Assembly (NCBI GenBank): GCA_963725175.1
Contig: CAVRXH010000006.1
Span: 4,154,001 to 4,218,000 of the forward strand
DNA length: 64,000 nucleotides
Source: DASUBV01 sp963725175
GTDB lineage: Bacteria > Actinomycetota > Actinomycetes > Streptosporangiales > Streptosporangiaceae
Direction: 5' to 3'
Part shown: positions 54,458-61,092 of the stretch, piece after piece
How positions within the stretch are numbered: the first letter of the stretch is position 1
Layout: each line of letters begins with the position of its first letter
The notes under the pieces: model-generated
Told to the model about the DNA's origin: nothing
The model's database searches: none
The model's input: only the letters and a program-made list of their open reading frames with translations
Position numbers and translations under genes: made by a program

Positions 54458-55909
54458 ATGCGTGACGGCCAGCAGTACCTCGCCGACCTGCGAGACAAGC
54501 GCTACGTCACGATCGACGGGTCCGCCGTAGCCGACGTGACCAGTCATCCGGGGATGCGCGGCATCGCGGGCACTGTCGCCGGCGTCATGGACCTGCACAC
54601 CGGCCCCGGCAGCGCCGACCTGCTCACCACCTGCGCCGAGACCGGCGATGCCATTCCCTGGTCCTACGCGCTGGCCGGCGACGCGGCCGGGGTGCGCAGC
54701 CGGGGCAGGTACTACACCACCATCGCCCGCGCCACCGGCGGGCTGCTCGGCCGCAGCCCGGACTTCCTGGCCACGCTGCTGGCGGCCTGGTACGCGTCGG
54801 CCGACGTCTTTGGCTACCGGGACGGGCGATACGCCGCCAATGTGGTGGCGCACTACCGGCGCGCCCGGCAGGCCAACCTTTGCCATACCCACGCGATCAG
54901 CGACCCGCCGGGGGACCGCCGCGCGGATGGCCGGGCGACCACCTCGGCGCTGCGCAAGACCGGCGAGACCGAAGACGGCATCGTGGTGAGCGGGGTCAAG
55001 ATGCTGGCCACCTTCGCGCCGCTCGCCGACGAACTGCTGGTCTACCCGTTCCGCCCGCTCGGCCCGCAGGAGGGGACCCAGGCGCTGGCCTTTTCCATCC
55101 CGATCGGCACGCCGGGCCTGGCGCTGCTCTGCCGCCGGCCGCTGGCCCGCGGCGAGCCGGCCGCGGCGGCCCCGCTGCGGGAGCGATTCGACGAGCTGGA
55201 CGCCCTGTGTGTCTTCGACGAGGTGCTGGTGCCGCACGAGCGGGTCTTCATCGACGGTGACGTGGAGTTGTGCAACGCGCTCCGCCAGCGCACCCAGATG
55301 ACCTCCTACCTGTGGCATCAGAGCACGATCCGGGTCGCGGTGAAGGCCGAGCTGATGCTCGGCGCGGCCACGCTGGTGGCCAGGGCGACCGGCCGCGATG
55401 GCCAGTCAGGCATCCGGTCCATGCTCGGCGAGATGGCCGCGAAGGCCGAGGCGCTGCGCTCGCTGGTCGCCGCCGCCGAGGCGGCGGCCGGCCCGGGTCC
55501 TGGCGGGCACTACGTGGCGGCGTGGTCGCCGCTGGCGGCGGCCGGCGTGCTAGGCACCGAGTACTTCCCCCGGCTGACCGAGCTGCTCCAGCTCGTCGGC
55601 TCCAGCAACCTGGTGATGCAGCCGGGCGAGCAGGACCTGGCCGGCCCGGCCGGGGAGATCTTCCGCTCCTACCTCGGTTCCGGTGCCGCCGCGACCGGCA
55701 CCGGAGACCCGGGCGGCGAGCCCGCCGGGGTGCTGCGGCTGGCCGCCGAGCTGGCCATCGGCGACTTCGGCGGGCGGCAGCTGCTGTTCGAGCGGTTCTA
55801 CCTGGGCGCGCCCGAGGCCCTGCGGGACCGTTACTTCCAGGGCACCGACACCGGCCCGGCGGAAGAGCTGGTCCGCGGCCTGCTCCGGCCGCCGCAGGCG
55901 GATCAGTAG
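54458..55909 (+). CDS. HpaB-family FADH2-dependent monooxygenase
   Basis: 483 residues, ATG at 54458 with GAGGAA overlapping the upstream stop. 4-hydroxyphenylacetate 3-hydroxylase (HpaB/PvcC) pattern: MRDGQQYLADLRDKRYVTIDG, VTSHPGMRGIAGTVAGVMDL, TTIARATGGLLGRSPDFLATLL, VSGVKMLATFAPLADELLVYP, FDEVLVPHERVFIDGD, and C-terminal FPRLTELLQLVGSSNLVMQP. The family hydroxylates phenols or other activated substrates with reduced flavin from a separate reductase; none is encoded here. Its stop overlaps the end of the converging dehydrogenase gene by seven bases. Confidence 0.9.
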   Translation: MRDGQQYLADLRDKRYVTIDGSAVADVTSHPGMRGIAGTVAGVMDLHTGPGSADLLTTCAETGDAIPWSYALAGDAAGVRSRGRYYTTIARATGGLLGRSPDFLATLLAAWYASADVFGYRDGRYAANVVAHYRRARQANLCHTHAISDPPGDRRADGRATTSALRKTGETEDGIVVSGVKMLATFAPLADELLVYPFRPLGPQEGTQALAFSIPIGTPGLALLCRRPLARGEPAAAAPLRERFDELDALCVFDEVLVPHERVFIDGDVELCNALRQRTQMTSYLWHQSTIRVAVKAELMLGAATLVARATGRDGQSGIRSMLGEMAAKAEALRSLVAAAEAAAGPGPGGHYVAAWSPLAAAGVLGTEYFPRLTELLQLVGSSNLVMQPGEQDLAGPAGEIFRSYLGSGAAATGTGDPGGEPAGVLRLAAELAIGDFGGRQLLFERFYLGAPEALRDRYFQGTDTGPAEELVRGLLRPPQADQ

Positions 55910-56862
55910 CCACGGGACCGGATTACCCGGTCCCGCAGCGGCAGGCCGAGCGGCCAGCGTTCCAGGTTGGCGAGGAGGTCATCCAGGAACGCCGAGTCGC
56001 TGGTGCCGCTGCGCCAGGCGATATGCGGGGTGATCGTCACCCCCGGCAGCGACCGCAGCGGGTGGCAGTCCGGCAGCGGCTCGGGCTCTGTGACATCGAG
56101 GGTTGCCGTCACCGCCCGGTCGGCCGCCGCCGCTGCCAGGGCGTCGTGGTCGACGAGCGGGCCGCGGGCGGTATTGACCAGGTGCAGGCCAGGCCGGCAG
56201 TGCCGGAAGAACTCGGCGTCCAGGATGTGGCGCGTCGCGGTGGTGAGCGGCAGGGTCAGCACCAGGTGGTCGACGTCGCGCAGCTCGCGGACGCAGGTCA
56301 CGTGCTCGACGCCGGGCAGCCGGCGCCCGGTGCCGGGCCGGACCAGCGCGGTGACAGCCATGCCGAGCAGCAGCCCGAGCCTCGCCACGCCCTGACCGGT
56401 CCGGCCGAGGCCGGCCACGCCCAGGCGGCGGCGGTAGAGCCCGGCGGCGGCCTGGCCGGGCGGCGGCGCGCCGGGCAGCTCGCCGGCCGGCCAGCCGGGC
56501 GCCGAGCTGGCGCGCAGCATCGCCCTGGTGACGTACTCGGTGATCGGCGCCACGTAGGCGCCGCCGCTGCGGGTGATGACCGTGCCGGCCGGGACGGTGC
56601 GCACCGGGAAGAAGTCCACCCCGGCGCTGGTCAGGTGAATCCACGACCAGGGCTGGCGGGCGAGCGCGGCGGCCTGCGCCGCGGGGATCTCGTGCGGGGC
56701 GATCACCAGCAGCGCGGGCCCGCAAGGCGGCTCGCCGGGATCCAGCCGTCGCGGTGCCAGGCGCCCGGCCAGCACCTCGTGCACATAGCCGGTCATGCCG
56801 GGGCGCATGGCGACGGCGACCTGCGCCAGGGCCGGCCGCCCCGGCCGCCCTGGCGGGGACAC
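55903..56862 (-). CDS. D-2-hydroxyacid dehydrogenase (NAD(P)-dependent 2-keto acid reductase)
   Basis: 319 residues, GTG start two bases after the panB stop, so translation is coupled. D-isomer-specific 2-hydroxyacid dehydrogenase features: substrate-domain WIHLTSAGVDFF, Rossmann GVAGLGRTGQGVA, VLTLPLTTATRHIL, catalytic Arg in VNTARGPLVDHDALA, Glu in DVTEPEPLP and His in TITPHIAWRS. It reduces a 2-keto acid to the D-2-hydroxy acid. Placed right after PanB, the obvious candidate substrate is ketopantoate or an analogue of it; conventional PanE is a different fold, but this family can substitute. Confidence 0.9.
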   Translation of the reverse strand: MSPPGRPGRPALAQVAVAMRPGMTGYVHEVLAGRLAPRRLDPGEPPCGPALLVIAPHEIPAAQAAALARQPWSWIHLTSAGVDFFPVRTVPAGTVITRSGGAYVAPITEYVTRAMLRASSAPGWPAGELPGAPPPGQAAAGLYRRRLGVAGLGRTGQGVARLGLLLGMAVTALVRPGTGRRLPGVEHVTCVRELRDVDHLVLTLPLTTATRHILDAEFFRHCRPGLHLVNTARGPLVDHDALAAAAADRAVTATLDVTEPEPLPDCHPLRSLPGVTITPHIAWRSGTSDSAFLDDLLANLERWPLGLPLRDRVIRSRGY

Positions 56863-56864
56863 GG

Positions 56865-57701
56865 TCAGTAGCTGTACTGCGGGTCGGGGAACACCCCGTC
56901 CCTGACTTCCCGCACGTAGCTGGACGCCGACTCGGTCAGGATCTCCTGCAGGTTGGCGTACTTCTTGACGAACTTGGGCACCCGGCCGGGGGTCAGGCCG
57001 AGCATGTCCTGCCAGACCAGGATCTGCGCGTCGCAGCCGGCGCCGGCGCTGATCCCGACGGTCGGGACGCGCAGTTCCTTGGTGACCTGCTCGCCCAGCT
57101 CGGCCGGGACCGCTTCCAGCACCACGGCGAAGGCGCCGGCGTCTTCGAGGGCATGCGCGTCCGCGAGCAGCACGTCGCCGGCGTGGCCCCTGCCCTGGAC
57201 CCGGTTGCCGCCAAGTGCGTGGATGCTCTGCGGGGTCAGGCCCAGGTGGCCCATCAGCGGGATGCCGGCCTCGGTGATCGCCTTGACCTGGGGCACCACC
57301 GACTTGCCGCCCTCCAGCTTCACCGCCTGCGCGCCGCCTTCCTTGACGTACCGGGTGGCGGAGCGCAGCGCCTGGTCGGCGGAGGTCTGGTAGGACCCGA
57401 AGGGCATGTCCGCCACCACCAGCGCGCGGCTGGTGCCGGCCACCACCGCGCGGACCAGGGGCAGCAGCTCGTCGAGCGTGACGCTGACCGTGGTCTCCCG
57501 GCCGAAGACCACCATGCCCGCGGTATCACCGACCAGGAACGCGCGCACACCCGCGTTCTCGAAGGCCCCGGCGGTGAACGCGTCGTAGGAGGTGAGCATG
57601 GCCCATCGCTCGCCCCGCTCGGTCGCCGCCTGCAGGTCGATGATCGTGTTGCGCCGGTCGCGCGGCCACCCATCCATGATGGCGCCGTTGTCAGCGGTCA
57701 T
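56865..57701 (-). CDS. panB: 3-methyl-2-oxobutanoate (ketopantoate) hydroxymethyltransferase
   Basis: 278 residues. ATGA overlap with the upstream PLP-enzyme gene. Full PanB signature set: AMLTSYDAFTAGAFENAGV, FLVGDTAGMVVFGRETTVSVTLDEL, VVADMPFGSYQTSADQALRSA, KEGGAQAVKLEGG, IPLMGHLGLTPQSIHALGGNRVQGRG, FAVVLEAVPAEL, VGISAGAGCDAQILVWQDMLGL. The enzyme adds a hydroxymethyl group from methylene-THF to the beta-carbon of a 2-keto acid. As the fourth gene of an operon for 2-keto acid chemistry it may act on a non-canonical branched keto acid rather than only on ketoisovalerate. Confidence 0.94.
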   Translation of the reverse strand: MTADNGAIMDGWPRDRRNTIIDLQAATERGERWAMLTSYDAFTAGAFENAGVRAFLVGDTAGMVVFGRETTVSVTLDELLPLVRAVVAGTSRALVVADMPFGSYQTSADQALRSATRYVKEGGAQAVKLEGGKSVVPQVKAITEAGIPLMGHLGLTPQSIHALGGNRVQGRGHAGDVLLADAHALEDAGAFAVVLEAVPAELGEQVTKELRVPTVGISAGAGCDAQILVWQDMLGLTPGRVPKFVKKYANLQEILTESASSYVREVRDGVFPDPQYSY

Positions 57702-58861
57702 GAGCTGCTCCCTGTGCCGTCTATGCCTGGCGGGGGATCTCCCGGCAGCGAGTCTTCCCCGCCCCGGCCCGCCCTCGCCAGGGCCAGGGCGGCCGTCCTT
57801 ACCTCCTGCGGGGCCCGCGCCAGCGAGATCCGGATGTCACGGGTGCCGCCCTCCGGGTCGGCCCAGTGGAACGCGTCGCAGGGCAGGACATGGATACCCT
57901 CGGCGAGCATGGCCTGGTAGACGTCGGTCGCCGGCGCCGCCGGCGGCAGCGACACCTGGGCGAGGCTGATCCGGGAACCGGGCTCCTTCAGCGTCAGCCC
58001 GCTGCCCTCGATGGCCTCGGCGAGGATGGCGCGATTGCCGGCGATGAGCTCCCGGAGCTCGGCGTAGCCGCCGGCCGCGGCGTCCTGCGCCAGCCTGGTG
58101 AGCAGCGACAAGATCAGCGGCGAGACCGAAAGCAGCAGGTCGTCGAACGCGTCGGCGATCGGTAACGAGGTGTTCGGTCCCCAGCTCAGGAACCCGGCCT
58201 TCAGCTCAAGCACCGGCCAGAGCTTGCCGGTGTCCTCGACCACGGCCCACTCGGCGCCGCTGTCCTCCAGCACCCGGTAGGTGTCGTACTGCGCGCGCTC
58301 GTCGTGGGCACGGAAGCAGGTGTCCAGGGCCAGGACGCGGCCGGTGGCGGCGCACCAGCCGGCCAGCCGGGCGAGCTGCTCCTGCGACGCGACCCAGCCG
58401 GTCGGGTTGTTCGGGCAGGTGGCGAACACCGCGCCGACCTCGGGCGGGAGCCGCAGCTCGCCGGTCTCCAGCTCGCCCTCGGAGACCGGGACGAGGCTCA
58501 GGTGCCGGGACTTCAGCAGGTCCGGGATGTTGTCGAAGGTCGGGTGGATCACCGCCACCTGGCTGGTGCGCTCCGCCAGCGCCCTGGCGAGCAGGTCGAT
58601 GGCCACCGACGAGGAGTAGCAGCTCACCAGCCGGCCGGTGCCGACCGGCGCGCTGTACTGGCCAAGCCCGTGCAGGAACGCGCGGTGAGTCTCGGCCTCC
58701 AGCTCATCGAAGGGCAGCTTGAGCGCGTCGTCGTATAGCTCGCCCAGGCCAGACACGATCGCCCGCTGGCCCTGGGTAAGCGGCATCCTCGGGTGCCCGT
58801 CTGACACGTTCAGCCCGGTCCGCAGGGCCGCGTTTTCCAGGGTGGTGAGCTTAGCCGTCAC
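57698..58861 (-). CDS. MppP-like PLP-dependent arginine oxidase/hydroxylase-type enzyme
   Basis: 387 residues from the GTG at 58861 with GGAAGG upstream; the start lies 11 bases inside the end of the ureohydrolase gene. Fold-type I aminotransferase-like: TCPNNPTGWV, ALDTCFRAHDERAQYDTY, Schiff-base Lys213 in VVEDTGKLWPVLELKAGFLSW, and late HVLPCDAFHWADPEGGTRDIRISLARAP. The opening LNVSDGHPRMPLTQGQ, SCYSSSVAIDLLARAL and HPTFDNIPDLL resemble MppP/RohP-type enzymes as I remember them, which oxidise L-arginine with O2 to 2-keto- and 4-hydroxy-2-ketoarginine without another cofactor. A plain aminotransferase is the alternative; both would yield a 2-keto acid for the next enzymes. Confidence 0.85.
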   Translation of the reverse strand: MTAKLTTLENAALRTGLNVSDGHPRMPLTQGQRAIVSGLGELYDDALKLPFDELEAETHRAFLHGLGQYSAPVGTGRLVSCYSSSVAIDLLARALAERTSQVAVIHPTFDNIPDLLKSRHLSLVPVSEGELETGELRLPPEVGAVFATCPNNPTGWVASQEQLARLAGWCAATGRVLALDTCFRAHDERAQYDTYRVLEDSGAEWAVVEDTGKLWPVLELKAGFLSWGPNTSLPIADAFDDLLLSVSPLILSLLTRLAQDAAAGGYAELRELIAGNRAILAEAIEGSGLTLKEPGSRISLAQVSLPPAAPATDVYQAMLAEGIHVLPCDAFHWADPEGGTRDIRISLARAPQEVRTAALALARAGRGGEDSLPGDPPPGIDGTGSSS

Positions 58862-59828
58862 CTGACCCGCCTTCCGTCCGCCCGGCAGCCACCTGGCCGA
58901 GCAGCTCGAATGCGATGACACTAGCCAGGTGGCTGGTGATGTCGCCGGAGTCGTAGGGCGGCGAGACCTCCACGATGTCCAGTGATCGGTAGTCCAGCGG
59001 CCCGAGTGCGCGGACCAGCTCAAGCGCCGTATAAGAGGACGGGCCGCCAACTTCGGGCGTGCCGGTGCCGGGGGCGTAGGCCGGGTCGACGATGTCGATA
59101 TCGAAGGAGACCATCACCGGGCGGTCCCCGACCCTGGCCGCGACCCTGGCGCCGAACTCGGCCGGCTCCATCCGGGCCAGCTCGCGCCACCTGATGACCT
59201 CATAGCCCAGGCTCTCCGCCGCGCCGATGTCCTGCGGGTGCACCGAGCCGCGCATGCCCGCCTGGATGCTGTGTGCCGCGTCGACCAGTCCTTCCTCGAC
59301 CGCGCGGCGGAACATCGTGCCGTGGAAGTGACGCACACCGTAGTAGTCGTCGAGCACGTCGTTATGCGCGTCCAGGTGCACGACGGAGAACGGGCCCGCT
59401 ACTCGGTGCAGCGCCCGCATCTCGGCCATCACGAGGCTGTGATCGCCGCCAAGCAGCAGCGGGATGATGCCGGCCTGGTACAGCGGCAGCAGGTACTCCT
59501 CCAGCCGCTGCAAGGTCAGCTCGTGGTAGCCAGGCACCACCGGCGCGTCGCCCGCGTCCACCATGGACAGCCGCGAGGTGACATCGATCCCGGTCTCGGG
59601 GTTGCAGTCCCGCAGCAGGATGCTGGCCGCCCTGATCGCCTCCGGGCCGAACCGCGCGCCCGAGCGGTAGGAAACCGCCGAGTCGGTCGGCACCCCGACG
59701 ACCGCCACGTCCACCTTCCCCGCCGCCGCCACGGGATCCTCGATGAACGGCAGCCGCATGAAGCTGCGCGGCCCGCAGGCGAACCTGGGCCGGCGCATGC
59801 TGTCGGCCGGGCGGTAATGCACCGTCAT
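58851..59828 (-). CDS. Agmatinase-family ureohydrolase (guanidino-acid hydrolase)
   Basis: 325 residues from the ATG at 59828, which overlaps the methyltransferase stop (ATGA). Arginase-fold Mn2+ ligands are complete: LLLGGDHSLV, VVHLDAHNDVLDD and MVSFDIDIVDPAYAPGTGTPEVGG. N-terminus DVAVVGVPTDSAVSYRSGARFGPEAIR is agmatinase/guanidinobutyrase type. It removes urea from a guanidino group to leave a primary amine. Coupled to an arginine-oxidase-like gene, the probable substrate is an arginine-derived guanidino acid rather than free agmatine. Confidence 0.92.
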   Translation of the reverse strand: MTVHYRPADSMRRPRFACGPRSFMRLPFIEDPVAAAGKVDVAVVGVPTDSAVSYRSGARFGPEAIRAASILLRDCNPETGIDVTSRLSMVDAGDAPVVPGYHELTLQRLEEYLLPLYQAGIIPLLLGGDHSLVMAEMRALHRVAGPFSVVHLDAHNDVLDDYYGVRHFHGTMFRRAVEEGLVDAAHSIQAGMRGSVHPQDIGAAESLGYEVIRWRELARMEPAEFGARVAARVGDRPVMVSFDIDIVDPAYAPGTGTPEVGGPSSYTALELVRALGPLDYRSLDIVEVSPPYDSGDITSHLASVIAFELLGQVAAGRTEGGSGDG

Positions 59829-60850
59829 GCGCGCCTCAGCAGCCAGCCGACCTCGATGCCAGTGCTGTCCATGGCCGGGTCGGTGATGCCCGACGTGACG
59901 ATCTCCAGGCCGCAGTCCGCGAACAGCGCCTCCCACCACTCCCGCGGCATGAGCCGCTGCCGGGTGAAGGGATGCATGAGGAAGTAGGCGTTGTAGTAGT
60001 TCTGCGCCAGGCCGTGCGCCATCACCGCCGGGTCGGCCGACCGCAGGTCGATGTCGACGATCGCCAGGTCGAGGTCGGGGGCGTGGGTGAACAGCTCGGT
60101 GAGGAACTTGCGGACGCCGCCCTCGCCGGCCTGGCCGAGGATCTCGTGGATCACGAACGCGAGGACCGCCAGGTCGGGCGGTCGCCGCGCGGCGGCCGCG
60201 GCGGCCAGCCAGTCAAGCGCGTCGGTCTGCACCACCGTAACCCGGTCGCCGGCCGGCTGCGCCGCCACCCACTCCCGTGCCTGCCGCGCGGCGCCGGCGT
60301 CGGGCTCGATGCCCACGGCCGTCAGCTCCGGGTAGTCCTGGCACAGCTCGGTGAGGTAGACGCCGCTGCCGCAGCCCAGGTCCACCAGGCGGCGGTAGTC
60401 CCGGCCGGTCGCGGTAAGCAGCCGCCGCAGCAGCGGTATCGAGTCGTGCAGGCTGATGCCGCAGCTTCCGGTCCCGACGTACCGGCCGATCCTGGGCGCC
60501 GGCCCGGAGCCGACGGCGAGGTGGTCCCCCAGGGACAAGAACGTGCTGCCGTAGCCGCCGACCATCATTTCGTACCAGGCCCTGGCCTCCCCGTACTTGC
60601 GTCCGGTGTCGGTCAGCCGGAGGGTGCCCGCGCCGTCGCGGCCGACCAGGCCGGCCGCGACCAGGTAGTCGACGAAGGCGGCGGTCCGCTCCGGATCCAG
60701 GTCCCGCGCGGCGACCAGTTCGGCGAGCGTGCAGCCGCGTTCAAGGTCGCGGTCCAGGCCCTTGTCGTATAACGCGAAGATAATCGTGCTGAGGACAAAC
60801 CCCTTAAAGGGCTCTAAGCAATCGATGAGCACTTCTTCGCGGATCGGCAC
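59825..60850 (-). CDS. SAM-dependent methyltransferase, candidate 2-keto acid C-methyltransferase
   Basis: 341 residues, first gene of the minus-strand operon. N-terminal winged-helix dimerisation region (LIDCLEPFKGFVLSTIIFALYDKG; TAAFVDYLVAAGLVGRDGAGTLRLTDTGRKYGEA) and a Rossmann domain with motif I LVDLGCGSGVYLTELCQ and the acidic residue in AVGIEPDAGAA, then DLAVLAFVIHEILGQ and a C-terminal HPFTRQRLMPREWWEALF. This layout fits O-methyltransferase-like enzymes, which include C-methyltransferases of 2-keto acids such as the 2-ketoarginine methyltransferase of 3-methylarginine synthesis. The operon context favours that role; sequence alone does not settle it. Confidence 0.85.
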   Translation of the reverse strand: MPIREEVLIDCLEPFKGFVLSTIIFALYDKGLDRDLERGCTLAELVAARDLDPERTAAFVDYLVAAGLVGRDGAGTLRLTDTGRKYGEARAWYEMMVGGYGSTFLSLGDHLAVGSGPAPRIGRYVGTGSCGISLHDSIPLLRRLLTATGRDYRRLVDLGCGSGVYLTELCQDYPELTAVGIEPDAGAARQAREWVAAQPAGDRVTVVQTDALDWLAAAAAARRPPDLAVLAFVIHEILGQAGEGGVRKFLTELFTHAPDLDLAIVDIDLRSADPAVMAHGLAQNYYNAYFLMHPFTRQRLMPREWWEALFADCGLEIVTSGITDPAMDSTGIEVGWLLRRA

Positions 60851-60937
60851 GCCTTCTGTCTCCGTCCCATCGACTGGTGCCCTGAGAGCACTTTTCCAGT
60901 ATCGTCGTAAGGGTCATTGTGCAAGGCGGTTTAAGCT

Positions 60938-60966
60938 AAAATAGCTTTATTTCGACCAATATACAA
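60938..60966 (-). promoter_or_regulatory. Promoter of the minus-strand arginine/keto-acid operon, with overlapping operator
   Basis: Read on the minus strand: TTGTAT (60966-60961), 17 bp, TATTTT (60943-60938). The perfect inverted repeat AAGCTA-AAA-TAGCTT (60933-60947) overlaps the -10. The whole 60930-60975 stretch is conspicuously A/T-rich for this genome. Transcription would begin about 80 bases before the methyltransferase start at 60850. Confidence 0.55.
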
Positions 60967-61092
60967 TATTAGAGACCATATGCGCGCGTGTCAATGTGCC
61001 TGGCTGCTCGCCAGGCTGGCCCGGCCGCCCAGGTGCCCCGGCGGGACGCCTCGCGTACCCGGCTGAGCAGCGCGTACCCAGGAGGCCGGCAG

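Noticed and set aside
54458..55909. Acyl-CoA dehydrogenase for the gene after the decarboxylase
   Set aside because: HpaB proteins share the acyl-CoA dehydrogenase fold, but the N-terminal MRDGQQYLADLRD and GRSPDF motifs are specific to the 4-hydroxyphenylacetate hydroxylase family.
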